Positions 9,002 through 17,285 of a stretch of DNA of 38,171 nt are shown here, piece by piece. Origin of the DNA: Candidatus Zipacnadia bacterium (GTDB lineage: Bacteria > Armatimonadota > Zipacnadia > Zipacnadales > UBA5352); contig JALGSU010000053.1 in assembly GCA_029821735.1 (NCBI GenBank), positions 1 through 38,171 on the forward strand, in the 5' to 3' direction. How positions within the stretch are numbered: the first letter of the stretch is position 1; the number at the start of each line of letters is the position of its first letter. A program made the position numbers and the translations under genes. The notes beneath the pieces are model-generated. The model had not been told where the DNA came from. It was given only the letters and a program-made list of their open reading frames with translations, and did no database searches.

Positions 9002-10374
9002 ATGGTCACGACGGTCTTCAGATTCGCCAAGCGCATCGCGTTCGGCCTGCTCCTCGCAGCAGTCAGTTGCTCACTGTTGGTCTCCGGGTGTGGTGGTGGC
9101 AGCGAAGAGACGGCAGTGCTCACCGTCATCACCGTAACGCCGGCCAGTGGTGCGGTCGCCGTCAACGGCACGCAGCTCTTCACTGCGACCGGCCGCGACC
9201 AGAATGGCGCCGTGATGCAGATCGCACCGGCGTGGACCATCACCGGCTCAGTGGGCACCGTAGTCTCCCACGGTGATGGCACGGCGACCTTCACCGGACG
9301 CGTCATCGGTGATGGCGTTGTGCGTGCAACGCAGTTCAGCATCTCCGGCGAGGCCGGTGTGAGCGTAGTCGGTGGCGATGCCCGTGTGCTCACCGCCATC
9401 TCCATGAGCCCCGCCACGCACACGCTCAGCCCCGGCGAGCAGCTTGATATCACCGCCACCGGCCGGGACCAGTTCGGCGATCCCATCGACTTTACTCCCA
9501 CGTGGAACGTAACCGGTGGTATCGGGAGCGTGGGCATAGTGACGGCCGCGACCTCGTCGACGCGCCGTTTCACGGCCAGTGCGGTTGGGTCTGGCACAGT
9601 CACCGCCACTGCGGGCACTATCGTCGGCCAGACATCGATCACGGTCACCGATCCAGCGCCCGCTGATCTGACCAACCTGTTCTTCCTGCACCACTCCACG
9701 GGCAACGGATTCATTGAGGCCGGCGACATGCGCGGCTGGCTCTCAACCTACAACGCCGCCAATGGCAAGAGCTACGCGCTCTGGGATCACGGGGGTATAA
9801 CTACGAGGGTTTGCGTAACGCCGTCGGCACGTGGACAGGCACTGGCTACAATATCCCGGATGACAACACTGACCCCGATGGCCTGCACAATCTGTGGACC
9901 ACGAACAACGGTGCCCGCGCCACGATCATGACGAACCACCAAGTGATCGCCTTCAAGTCTTGCTTCCCGGCGTCGGCGATCGGTAATGCGGCGGAACTCG
10001 AACAGTACAAGCAGTATTACCGAGCGATGCGAACCTACTTTGATGCTCATCCCGAGAGACTCTTCGTGGTCATGTCCACGCCGCCTTTGCACCGCCTCTC
10101 GACAAACGTCACCGAAGCCGACAACGCCCGAGCCTTCGCGAACTGGCTTAAGAGCGCCGCGTATCTGTCAGGCCACGCCAACATCGTTTGCTTCGATCTC
10201 TTCGACATGCTTGCCCGCTCCGACGACGCATCGGCTACGCGCAACATGCTCCGCTATGACTATGAGCAGTCGCACGGCAGCGGCGATTCGCACCCGAACG
10301 CTCTCGCGAACCAGACGGTTGGCCCGGCTTTCGCCCAATTCCTGGTCACCTCGGCAGCAGCGTATCATCCGTGA
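9002..10374 (+). pseudogene. Ig-like repeat lipoprotein with C-terminal SGNH-hydrolase-like domain, interrupted by a frameshift
   Basis: ATG 9002 follows GAAGGAG at 8986-8992. The N-terminus is a lipoprotein signal ending in the lipobox LVSGC. Two related Ig-like (Big-type) repeats follow, about residues 38-120 and 128-215, each with an ATGRDQ motif. The domain starting LFFLHHSTGNGF then runs in frame 2 up to SYALWDHG. It continues in frame 1 as GYNYEGLRNAVGTW, with the end containing DSHPNALAN, a DxxH-like SGNH block V. The switch lies at a run of five G (9791-9795). Six G would restore one frame of roughly 457 codons. Possible causes are a sequencing or assembly error, a true disruption, or ribosomal -1 slippage on the G run. 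A plausible job is a surface-anchored carbohydrate esterase. Confidence 0.8.
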
Positions 10375-10514
10375 CAGTCAGCGCGGATAAGCCTTGATGC
10401 CGCTGGGTAGAGTTCGCGCCGGCGAGCGCTCTTCTGCAGGGAAAACGTGTGTGCGGGCTGAAGTGTACACCATGGCAACATGAATAGTCCGGGGGCTTCT
10501 TGGAGGTGCGGTGC

Positions 10515-11039
10515 ATGAAGGTGCTCATTGTCTGGTATTCCAGGGATGGCCATACGACCAAAGCCGCTGGGGCCCTGCGTGACGCCCTTGTCGAAGCGGG
10601 CAACGGCCCCGTTGACACCGTGCAACTCGTTGAGAAAGCCAGCCGCGCCGGAATGTGGGGGTGGCTCACCGGTGGCCGTGATGCCTCGCTCAAGCGCAAA
10701 GGCGCTATCCAGCCTGTCGCTGCCGATGTCGCCTCATACGACCTGGTGGTCATAGGCACTCCCGTCTGGGCCTTCACGATGACTCCGGCGATCAGAGCGT
10801 TCTGCGCGGACCATGCTGCGGACCTCACTCGGGCTGCATTCCTGTGCACCATGGGCGGCAGTGGCGACCAGCGCACTTTCCGCGACATGGCCGCCCTCAC
10901 CGACCATGAGCCTGTGGGGACACTCACACTTATCGATCGCGATATCGACAAGGCGAGCCCGAGTGACTTCCTCGAGAAAGTAAGTGAGTTCGCGGTCCGA
11001 ATCACCGCCGATCCGGATGCCGTGGATTCTGACTCCTGA
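10515..11039 (+). CDS. Flavodoxin-family protein
   Basis: The start is ATG 10515, with GGAGGTG at 10502-10508 six bases upstream; a longer in-frame start at 10500 would bury this site. The product is 174 residues. It opens with MKVLIVWYSRDGHTTKAA, the flavodoxin beta-strand plus FMN-phosphate loop (YSRDGHT, residues 8-14). VVIGTPVWAFTMTPAIRAF is the second FMN loop, of the GTPVW type, and FLCTMGGSGDQ is the third. The fold resembles NAD(P)H:quinone reductase-like and protoporphyrinogen-oxidase-like flavodoxins, and it should be cytoplasmic and bind FMN. The electron partner is unknown. The hybrid kinase gene begins 28 bp downstream in the same direction, so the two may be co-transcribed, which would hint at a redox link. 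Confidence 0.92.
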   Translation: MKVLIVWYSRDGHTTKAAGALRDALVEAGNGPVDTVQLVEKASRAGMWGWLTGGRDASLKRKGAIQPVAADVASYDLVVIGTPVWAFTMTPAIRAFCADHAADLTRAAFLCTMGGSGDQRTFRDMAALTDHEPVGTLTLIDRDIDKASPSDFLEKVSEFAVRITADPDAVDSDS

Positions 11040-11067
11040 CCCTACTTTGCCTCACCAAGTGAGCACT

Positions 11068-13482
11068 ATGGACGAGTACGTCTGGATATCCAATCTGTCG
11101 CATCACCCGGAGGCCGTCAAAGAGACGCAAGTTGTACTCGCCCGAAAGGCCGAAGAACACGGCGTCATCGTGACCTTCGCTGGTCCCGATGGTGACGACC
11201 CGAACGTGTGTGTCCAGGCGATTCGGGACGCTGTCGATCGCCGAGTGGCTGGCATCATGGTAGGCGGCGGACATCATCCCGACGTCGCCGCGGCCATCGC
11301 TGATGCCGCTCGTGCAGGCGTGCCTGTGACCGCGATCGCTGGTGTTCTTGTCGCGCAGCGCGGGGGCCTCGCCAGTCGAGCGTTCGACATGCTCTACCGC
11401 CTCAACCATTCCGACGAACCCAACGGCGACTCCGTCCGACCGCAAGGCCTGTCGGCCGACCTCGATGCCCATGTGGAGCTCATCACACCAGACACCGTGC
11501 GTGCTTTCCGCGCATCCGCCGACTCGGGCGAAGTCAGCGCGCAATACCGCCTGATGCTCGACACGTTGGGTGATGCCGTTCACATGGTGGACCGAGATCT
11601 GCGTATCATTCAGACAAACGCGGCGCTGACCGGATGGCTCAGTCACTTGCGTCTGGAGACAGAGATCGCCGGCAAGACTATCGGCGAAGCATTTCCGTTT
11701 CTCCAACCGCACGTCTTCGAGGAGTATGCTCAGGTCTTTGCGTCGGGTGAGCCGCTGGTCACGTTCGAGGAAACGAGCCTCGGCGGCGAGATCGTCATCA
11801 GCGAAACGCGTAAGATCCCCGTCGTCGAGGATGGACGTGTTGTAAGTGTCCTTTCAGTCATTCGCGATGTGACGGAGGCCCACCGGGTCCGGCAGCGCCT
11901 CGAGGAGAGTCAGCGCCGGATTTCGGTCCTGATGGACAACCTGCCGGGCATGGCGTACCGCTGCGCTAACGACGCCGAGTGGACGATGGAGTTCGTCTCC
12001 AGCGGCTGTCGTCAACTCACTGGCTACGCGCCTGAAGATTTGCTGGGCAACGCCCGCTTGTCCTACAGTGATGTTGTGCATCCCGACGACCGCGAGATGT
12101 TGTACGAAGCGGTGCAGCGCGGGATTGCCGCCGATGAGGCATTCGCATTGACCTATCGAATAGTGACAGCTCACGGCAGTGAGAAGTGGGTTTGGGAGCA
12201 GGGGACAGCAGTGCTGGGCGAAGGCGGCGAGTTACTTGCCTTGGAGGGATTCATCGCTGACATCACCGCCCGCGTGCTCGCCGAGCAGGAGAAAGAAGTC
12301 CTGCAGGAGCGCCTTGGCCGGGCGCACCGGATGGAGGAAGTCGGGCAGCTTGCCGGCGGCATCGCCCATGACTTCAACAATCTTCTCGGCGGCATCATGG
12401 GCTATGCAGACCTGATCAAACGCAAGTTGATTGGCCAACCCGAACTCGTGCCCTACGCTGAGGCCGTGGTGGAGTCGGCTGCTCGCGCATCCGAACTCAC
12501 AGCGCAGCTGCTTGCTTTCTCACAACGGGCGAGACTCAGATCAGTACCCGTCGACCTGCACAAAGTCGTCGAACGCATTGCCGAACACCTGTCACTCCGC
12601 GTCGGCCCGGCCATAGAGATATTGCTGCATCTCGACGCCATTGAGGCAGTGGTTCAGGGCGACGCCGACCAGCTCGGGAATGTCGTGCTCGACATCGCCG
12701 AGAACGCCGTAGAGGCAATGCCTGACGGCGGCAGTCTCACTTTCCGAACTTTCGCCATCGACCTCGATCAAGCCGCGTGTCGCCGCAGGGCACTTGCCAT
12801 TGATCCCGGGCGCTACCTCAATCTCATTATTGAAGACACAGGGATGGGAATGGGCGAGGCAGTGCTGCCTCACATCTTTGAGCCCTTCTTCACCACCAAA
12901 ACCGCTGGCGATGGCGTCGGGCTTGGCCTTGCGGCCGCGTGGGGGATAGTGCGCGAACACAGAGGCACGGTCGAGGTCGCCAGTGAGCCGGGGGAGGGCA
13001 GTGTCTTCGGGCTTTACCTCCCGTTGCCCCGCCGTGCCCCCCGCCAGATGGTAGAGGAGCAGGTCGCCATCGAGGAAGCCCCGATTGCTGGCCAGAGCCG
13101 CGTCTTGCTCGTCGAGGACGACCCGCGCGTGGGGGAGGCCGTTTCGTCCATGCTCGAGCAGCTCGGCTACAAGGTCACTATGGCTACTGACGGCGAGGAA
13201 GCCCTTCACACATACCGCCAGGCCTGGGCCGAACTCGATCTCGTCATGTTGGACCTGGTTATGCCCGGCATTTCGGGGGTGCAGGTGTTGCAGGGGCTTC
13301 GTGAGATCAATCCCGCTGCCCGCGTGCTGCTCACCTCGGGCTACGATCTGAGCGCTGGGGAGATCGCTGCAGAGGACATCGCCGAGACTGATTTCCTCCG
13401 CAAGCCATTCGGAGTTCAGGAACTCTCAGTGGCGGTCAAGGCGGCTCTTCAACGCAGTGCCCCCCCCCCCGGTAGAGCCTGA
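11068..13482 (+). CDS. Soluble hybrid sensor histidine kinase with N-terminal half sugar-binding-protein domain
   Basis: The start is ATG 11068; upstream in-frame codons overlap the flavodoxin gene and look non-coding. The 804-residue product has no signal peptide or membrane segment. Residues 2-100 (YVWISNLSHHPEAVKETQ through AGVPVTAI) match the first lobe of a LacI/ribose-binding (Peripla_BP_4) fold, but the second lobe is absent. PAS domains follow at about 158-265 and 284-400. The kinase H-box is GGIAHDFNN with His434. The ATPase part has ENAVEAM around 545, EDTGMGMG around 589 and GVGLGLA. The receiver domain (678-795) has acidic VEDD and phospho-acceptor Asp729 in VMLDLVMPG. A 10-C run lies three codons before the stop. 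It probably phosphorelays to another regulator, and the convergent receiver gene is the nearest candidate. Confidence 0.93.
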   Translation: MDEYVWISNLSHHPEAVKETQVVLARKAEEHGVIVTFAGPDGDDPNVCVQAIRDAVDRRVAGIMVGGGHHPDVAAAIADAARAGVPVTAIAGVLVAQRGGLASRAFDMLYRLNHSDEPNGDSVRPQGLSADLDAHVELITPDTVRAFRASADSGEVSAQYRLMLDTLGDAVHMVDRDLRIIQTNAALTGWLSHLRLETEIAGKTIGEAFPFLQPHVFEEYAQVFASGEPLVTFEETSLGGEIVISETRKIPVVEDGRVVSVLSVIRDVTEAHRVRQRLEESQRRISVLMDNLPGMAYRCANDAEWTMEFVSSGCRQLTGYAPEDLLGNARLSYSDVVHPDDREMLYEAVQRGIAADEAFALTYRIVTAHGSEKWVWEQGTAVLGEGGELLALEGFIADITARVLAEQEKEVLQERLGRAHRMEEVGQLAGGIAHDFNNLLGGIMGYADLIKRKLIGQPELVPYAEAVVESAARASELTAQLLAFSQRARLRSVPVDLHKVVERIAEHLSLRVGPAIEILLHLDAIEAVVQGDADQLGNVVLDIAENAVEAMPDGGSLTFRTFAIDLDQAACRRRALAIDPGRYLNLIIEDTGMGMGEAVLPHIFEPFFTTKTAGDGVGLGLAAAWGIVREHRGTVEVASEPGEGSVFGLYLPLPRRAPRQMVEEQVAIEEAPIAGQSRVLLVEDDPRVGEAVSSMLEQLGYKVTMATDGEEALHTYRQAWAELDLVMLDLVMPGISGVQVLQGLREINPAARVLLTSGYDLSAGEIAAEDIAETDFLRKPFGVQELSVAVKAALQRSAPPPGRA
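13461..13470 (+). repeat. Ten-base poly-C tract inside the kinase gene
   Basis: Ten consecutive C residues encode the Pro run in the last residues of the hybrid kinase. A one-base slip changes only a short tail, because stops occur soon after the tract in the alternative frames. The receiver domain would stay intact. Confidence 0.95.
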
Positions 13483-13485
13483 CAG

Positions 13486-13518
13486 AACGAGCCCCTCATA
13501 GCGCTGCGGCTGCTCGTT
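13486..13518. terminator. Weak inverted repeat between convergent kinase and receiver genes
   Basis: AACGAGC (13486-13492) and GCTCGTT (13512-13518) flank a 19-nt loop in the 62-bp gap between two convergent stop codons. The position suits a bidirectional terminator, but the stem is short and there is no T tract. Confidence 0.3.
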
Positions 13519-13544
13519 GCCTGCCGGCGTGCTCCCCTTGCGTG

Positions 13545-13934
13545 CTAGCAGGCTTTCGGACCGAGCCGATCCAGCATGGCTCCCACGTAGTGCAGGTAGT
13601 CTGTACCTTTGTCCACGTAAAGAGCACCGTGCTTGGCCATGCGCGTGATTTCCGAGGGCGTTCCTGCCTGACCGGTGACAACGATTACGGGAATGTCCTC
13701 CCACAGGGGGTTCGCCTCGATTGCCGTCATTACTTGCCAGCCATCGACATCAGGCATCGAGATGTCCAGGAGAACGATGTCGAAGGGCTCGTCATTGGCC
13801 GATGACTCGCACATCTTCATCAGTGCTTCTCGCCCGCTGGCGGCAGGAACGACATCGTAGTTGTGCTCTTTGACGGTCATAACCAACAGCTCGCGAATGT
13901 CCTGTTCATCCTCGACAACCAACGCACGTGCCAT
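13545..13934 (-). CDS. Single-domain response regulator (CheY-like receiver)
   Basis: The start is ATG 13934, giving MARALVVEDEQDIRELL. GGGGAG lies about 10 bases upstream, and the in-frame ATG further upstream precedes this site. The 129-residue product is one receiver domain: acidic pair Glu8/Asp9, phospho-acceptor Asp56 in IVLLDISMPDVDG, Thr in VIVVTGQAG, and Lys in YVDKGTDYL. No output domain follows, so it should act by protein-protein contact or as a phosphorelay intermediate. It faces the hybrid kinase gene tail to tail, and the pairing is suggestive but unproven. Two copies of CATATTGGGC spaced 20 bp lie just upstream of its start and could be a regulatory site. Confidence 0.92.
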   Translation of the reverse strand: MARALVVEDEQDIRELLVMTVKEHNYDVVPAASGREALMKMCESSANDEPFDIVLLDISMPDVDGWQVMTAIEANPLWEDIPVIVVTGQAGTPSEITRMAKHGALYVDKGTDYLHYVGAMLDRLGPKAC

Positions 13935-13952
13935 TTTTCTGGTGCTCCCCTG

Positions 13953-13982
13953 CATATTGGGCTGCATCTGCTCATATTGGGC
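13953..13982. promoter_or_regulatory. Direct repeat CATATTGGGC x2, 20-bp period, upstream of the receiver gene
   Basis: CATATTGGGC occurs exactly at 13953-13962 and 13973-13982. The 20-bp period is close to two helical turns, typical of tandem regulator binding. It lies 19-48 bp upstream of the receiver gene start. A related CATATTG pair lies upstream of the sigma factor gene (18144-18159). A regulatory function is inferred only. Confidence 0.4.
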
Positions 13983-14006
13983 GGGCGGCCTTAGAGGCCG
14001 CCCGCC
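13980..14006. repeat. Strong 12-bp GC-rich hairpin between divergent genes
   Basis: The arms at 13980-13991 and 13995-14006 pair perfectly around a TAG triloop. The 310-bp region 13935-14244 separates the divergent receiver and SGNH esterase genes, so no gene ends here that would need a terminator. The hairpin may attenuate leader RNA or insulate divergent transcription. Apart from this and the adjacent direct repeat I see nothing else definite in the gap. Confidence 0.6.
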
Positions 14007-14244
14007 GCGTATAAAGGGAACGAATTGCCGGCGGACTGACGCCGCGCCCTCAGAAGTGAGCTTCAGTATGTCGGTAGCAACCCCAGCGCGGCTTGCCCAC
14101 CTATATCTTGTTACCCGGCCACGGACGTCGTCAAACTCCGTTAATGTGTCCTGCGTTCAGCCCCACCGGCCTGTACGCAGGTCACGCCGCCTGGCCGAGC
14201 GAACATCTCCGCGCAATCCAGACCTCGGGAGGTGTCCTGTTTCC

Positions 14245-15255
14245 ATGAACTGGCTCGGTTTTCCGGATGACGATCGTTTTGTAGTCGATGGCCTCCCCTG
14301 GTGGGGAGAAACCAGTCCAAAGCTCCAGCGTTTCCCTGACCGCATGCAGGAGCGGCTTCGCCCACCCGTATGGGGCCTCTCCCGCAGCCCGAGTGGTGCG
14401 CGCATACGCTTCGCTACAGATGCGGTATCGCTTGGCATCCGCGCTCACTTCCCACACCTGGGCCACATGAACAACATGCCGCGCACCGGTCAGCTTGGCA
14501 TTGACCTGTGGGTGGACGGCGAGTATTGGCGCCCGATCATTCCCACCGATGACGCCGATATCGAGGAGCTATTCTTCGAGGATCGTCCGGCTCAGCGCCG
14601 CGAGGTGTGTATGTATCTCGGCCTCTACGGGCCGGTCGAGGTGAGCGCGATCGGCCTGAGCGAGGGCGCCACTATCGAGGCCCCGGCTCCATTCGCCGTC
14701 GACCTCCCGGTGGTCTACTATGGTTCCTCAATCACTCAGGGCGGCTGTGCCTCACGCGCAGGCAATAGCTACCAGGCGATTGTCAGCCGCGCGCTCAATC
14801 TCGATTTCGTGAACCTCGGCTTCTCGGGACAGGGCAGAGGAGAGCCCGAACTCGCCGAAGCCGTGCGCGAAATCGACGCGAGCTGTTACGTCATGGACTG
14901 GTGCCAGAACGTGTCTGACGTCGACGAGTTCGAGCGCCTCTACGCACCATTTATGCAGGCCATCCGCGACACTCGCCCGGACACTCCCATCATCTGCGTG
15001 ACACCGATTTTCTCGGCGAGCGAGGCCTTCAGCGACAACAACATCCGTCTCGACGCCATGCGCGAGATTGTGCGTGCGGCGGTGGCTGAGAGGATCGCTG
15101 TCGGTGATGCCAACATCTGCGTGGTCGAGGGCTACGACATGCTGGGGCCCGGCGATCGCGACGGCCTCGTGGATGGCTCACATCCCAATGACATCGGCTT
15201 CATGTCGATGGCAAGGGGCATCGAACCAGCGCTGCGTGACGTTCTGGGTATATAG
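14245..15255 (+). CDS. SGNH/GDSL-type hydrolase (carbohydrate-esterase-like)
   Basis: The start is ATG 14245, ten bases after GGGAGGTG (14227-14234); the open frame upstream is non-coding in character. The 336-residue product has an N-terminal beta-rich domain ending with a GIDLWVDG motif, like the GxDLY domain preceding some SGNH hydrolases. The catalytic domain has block I YGSSITQGG with Ser162, block II Gly in NLGFSGQG, a block III-like Asn in MDWCQN, and block V DGSHPND with Asp310 and His313. The full catalytic set is therefore present. There is no signal peptide, so it is probably cytoplasmic. It is likely a deacetylase or esterase acting on imported sugars, but the substrate cannot be read from the sequence. 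Confidence 0.9.
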   Translation: MNWLGFPDDDRFVVDGLPWWGETSPKLQRFPDRMQERLRPPVWGLSRSPSGARIRFATDAVSLGIRAHFPHLGHMNNMPRTGQLGIDLWVDGEYWRPIIPTDDADIEELFFEDRPAQRREVCMYLGLYGPVEVSAIGLSEGATIEAPAPFAVDLPVVYYGSSITQGGCASRAGNSYQAIVSRALNLDFVNLGFSGQGRGEPELAEAVREIDASCYVMDWCQNVSDVDEFERLYAPFMQAIRDTRPDTPIICVTPIFSASEAFSDNNIRLDAMREIVRAAVAERIAVGDANICVVEGYDMLGPGDRDGLVDGSHPNDIGFMSMARGIEPALRDVLGI

Positions 15256-15275
15256 CGCCATTTGGGTAAATGCCG

Positions 15276-15313
15276 TGGCCAAACGCACACCCACCGTCGG
15301 GTGCGTCTGGCCA
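15276..15313 (+). terminator. Hairpin after the SGNH hydrolase gene
   Basis: TGGCCAAACGCACACCC (15276-15292) pairs with GGGTGCGTCTGGCCA (15299-15313) with two interruptions, 20 bases after the stop. It is a plausible terminator hairpin for the plus-strand gene, and the structure also faces the end of the convergent small gene. There is no clear T run. Confidence 0.5.
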
Positions 15314-15344
15314 TGGAACTTAGCGGCGGACCGGCAAATGCGCC

Positions 15345-15548
15345 TTACAGTGAGCCCGCAATGCCGCCGACGCCAACTTGCGTCCGGTCTTCCTCGATTT
15401 CACATGTCATTGCGAGGTCCGTGAGGCACTCACCCATCTCCTTGCACAGGTTCTCGAAGTCTTCTGGGCTCATATCACCATAGCAGCGTCGGCGCTTGAT
15501 GGTCTCGCCAGCGTCGGTCGCAAGTCGCATGTCAACCCAGAACTTCAT
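15345..15548 (-). CDS. Small hypothetical protein (67 residues)
   Basis: ATG 15548 has a strong Shine-Dalgarno stretch (AGGGAGG) about 11 bases upstream, which argues the gene is real. The product begins MKFWVDMRLATDAGETIKRR, then CYGDMSPEDFENLCKEMGEC and an acidic segment, ending GVGGIAGSL. It has three cysteines, at least two amphipathic stretches and no signal peptide or membrane segment. I do not recognise a family. It stands alone, convergent to the SGNH esterase and downstream of the lectin-domain protein in the same direction, about 190 bp away. Confidence 0.6.
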   Translation of the reverse strand: MKFWVDMRLATDAGETIKRRRCYGDMSPEDFENLCKEMGECLTDLAMTCEIEEDRTQVGVGGIAGSL

Positions 15549-15654
15549 GTGTATCTCGCCCTCCCTGTGGTTACGAGCCCCCCGGCCTCGCGAACCAGCG
15601 CCCTGCCACACCCGCTCTCCTCGCCCGCTTGTGGCGCGTGGTCCTTATTAGGTA

Positions 15655-15679
15655 TAACACGTGAACGACGAAAGTGTTA
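15655..15679. promoter_or_regulatory. Inverted repeat TAACAC-N13-GTGTTA
   Basis: TAACAC (15655-15660) and GTGTTA (15674-15679) lie in the 186-bp gap upstream of the 67-residue gene and downstream of the sigma operon. Size and spacing suit a dimeric regulator operator or a weak hairpin ending the sigma operon. This is a seen pattern with an inferred function. Confidence 0.3.
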
Positions 15680-15734
15680 CCAGCGGTGTAGAACTTTTTA
15701 CGTGCATGCCCCTGGTCGATCTGGCTCCCGTGCT

Positions 15735-16559
15735 CTAGTCGCCTGTGGACACGCTGCCCACAGGGCTCCAAGCCAGGTAGTCCACCTCCGTGTCCGCAGT
15801 GACAGTGCCCATGTATATCCGCCGTGGCACATTCGGCCAGTCAAAGACCTCCGCTATGTATTCCACGTCATCCACCGCCAGCGCCGCACCTTCGGGCGCC
15901 AGCGCTATCCGGAGCGTGAACCATTCGTCAGCGTCCGTGAGCGGAATGGGCGCTTGCGTCTGGAACTGCTGCACATCATTAACTCTGTAGTCCATGCCTG
16001 CCGTGTGCGGTCGGGTGTACCGGTTGACGTAGACGAAGAGGCCATCACGCACTTCAGACTGATTGAGCCGCCCCCCCAACTCCCGCCAAGGTGTGCCCCG
16101 GAATTCCGCGAGCCCCAGCGTGAACCCGCCTTCCGTGCACTGCAACCTCACCTCCAGCTCACCAGCCGCCATGTTCCACGGTGTCTCGCGATAGAGCACC
16201 GGCGCGTACTCGGGCTGATCGAAGATCGTGAGCGCACCTTCCTCGATTGCTGACTGCGGGCCGCGCCAGCGCAGCCATCCGGCCAGGGAGTCGAAGTCCT
16301 CGCGCATGGCGCCTTTGCCCGCCTCGAGCATTATCGGCGGATCGTCAGCCGCCGGTGCCTCCGGCGCCGGGCGTGGATCGAGGTAGTTGTCCACTGGCGT
16401 CGCCGCGGCGAAATCCACGCCGGGCGGCCAGGGCAACTTCTCGCCTGACCTCACCGCACGTACCACCACTGCGATGGCCAGTATGGCGATGAGGACGGTC
16501 GTCGCCACGATCTCGACCAGTCGTCGGTTGGGCCCACGTACGCCATTCTCAAGTGTCAC
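15735..16559 (-). CDS. Single-pass membrane protein with extracytoplasmic lectin/LamG-like domain
   Basis: Translation starts at GTG 16559, sharing GTGA with the stop of the anti-sigma gene, a 4-bp overlap that implies translational coupling. The 274-residue product has a basic N-terminus (RGPNRR), one membrane helix at about 15-36, and then a Pro/Ala-rich linker (VDNYLDPRPAPEAPAADDPP). The outer domain (about 85-270) has concanavalin/LamG/DUF1080-like strands: REDFDSLAGWLRWRG, GELEVRLQCTEGGFTLGLAEF, DEWFTLRIALAPEGAALAVDD and RIYMGTVTADTEVDYLAW. Positive-inside orientation puts this domain outside the cytoplasm. In the context of a sigma/anti-sigma pair, a glycan-sensing partner is the natural guess. 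It could instead be a secreted-domain target of the regulon. Confidence 0.82.
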   Translation of the reverse strand: MTLENGVRGPNRRLVEIVATTVLIAILAIAVVVRAVRSGEKLPWPPGVDFAAATPVDNYLDPRPAPEAPAADDPPIMLEAGKGAMREDFDSLAGWLRWRGPQSAIEEGALTIFDQPEYAPVLYRETPWNMAAGELEVRLQCTEGGFTLGLAEFRGTPWRELGGRLNQSEVRDGLFVYVNRYTRPHTAGMDYRVNDVQQFQTQAPIPLTDADEWFTLRIALAPEGAALAVDDVEYIAEVFDWPNVPRRIYMGTVTADTEVDYLAWSPVGSVSTGD

Positions 16560-17245
16560 TGGTCCTCTACCTGCCCGGATGCGGCCAAGCGCACGGCTTT
16601 TCTATACAACCGCATAGCGAGCTGTCTGAACCCCACGCCACCGGCGAGCGCCGCCGTCACCAGAGCCCACAGCCGACCCGCACCTTCCGCAACCAGACTG
16701 AGCGGGAAGACAGCGGGCACGGCCTCGTAGCCCGTTGGCGCGATCGCGTATGCCAGCAGCAGGTGACCGACCGCTGCCGCCAGCAGCAGGCACTCCAACA
16801 TGTAACTAGCCGCTGCGCCGAGGAGGGCGGCAAAGCGAGTGGGGCTGGACATGCCCATGCGCATCTCGCGCTTGATCTGGTCCCACGAGAAGCTACGTGC
16901 TCGCTCTTCGGCCTCATATTCGTCCAGCGCAACTCGCACTGCCGCCACTGCTCGCCGGCACTCTTGGCACTGTGCCAGATGCTTCACGATGCGGTCGGCG
17001 TCGTCCGCGTTGAAGCGCGCCCACGCGAAGGACGCCAGTTCCATGTCGGTCAAGTGCTCCGTGTCGGGGGGCGTATCGGCGGGGAGTTCCGCAACGTACC
17101 GGACTATCCATCGCACCCGATTGAACTGTGCCGTGCAGAACCCACAATTCTCCAGATGGCTCTGAATCGCCATCTGGTCCTGTTCAGTCATCTCCTCACC
17201 GATGGAGGCGAGGAGATCAGTCATCTGCTGACAGTGATACTCCAT
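16556..17245 (-). CDS. Two-zinc-finger anti-sigma factor with membrane hairpin
   Basis: The product is 229 residues. It has two anti-sigma zinc-finger signatures of the HxxxCxxC type: His30-Cys34-Cys37 in SHLENCGFC and His89-Cys93-Cys96 in KHLAQCQECRR. An acidic, probably helical linker follows (ALDEYEAEERARSFSWDQIKREMRMG). Two hydrophobic segments at about 138-168 and 182-205 should form a membrane hairpin, leaving both ends in the cytoplasm. The gene lies 40 bp after the ECF sigma gene, the usual order for sigma/anti-sigma pairs. It overlaps the start of the lectin-domain gene by 4 bp. It most likely holds the sigma factor inactive at the membrane until a signal arrives, possibly via the coupled partner. 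No protease-site gene is adjacent. Confidence 0.9.
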   Translation of the reverse strand: MEYHCQQMTDLLASIGEEMTEQDQMAIQSHLENCGFCTAQFNRVRWIVRYVAELPADTPPDTEHLTDMELASFAWARFNADDADRIVKHLAQCQECRRAVAAVRVALDEYEAEERARSFSWDQIKREMRMGMSSPTRFAALLGAAASYMLECLLLAAAVGHLLLAYAIAPTGYEAVPAVFPLSLVAEGAGRLWALVTAALAGGVGFRQLAMRLYRKAVRLAASGQVEDQ

Positions 17246-17285
17246 AGTTTCCGCTAATATGTTTATGTGCGCCGCGGCCTAAACG

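Noticed and set aside
13461..13482. Phase-variable switch at the poly-C tract
   Set aside because: All slipped frames stop shortly after the tract, so the kinase and receiver domains are unaffected.
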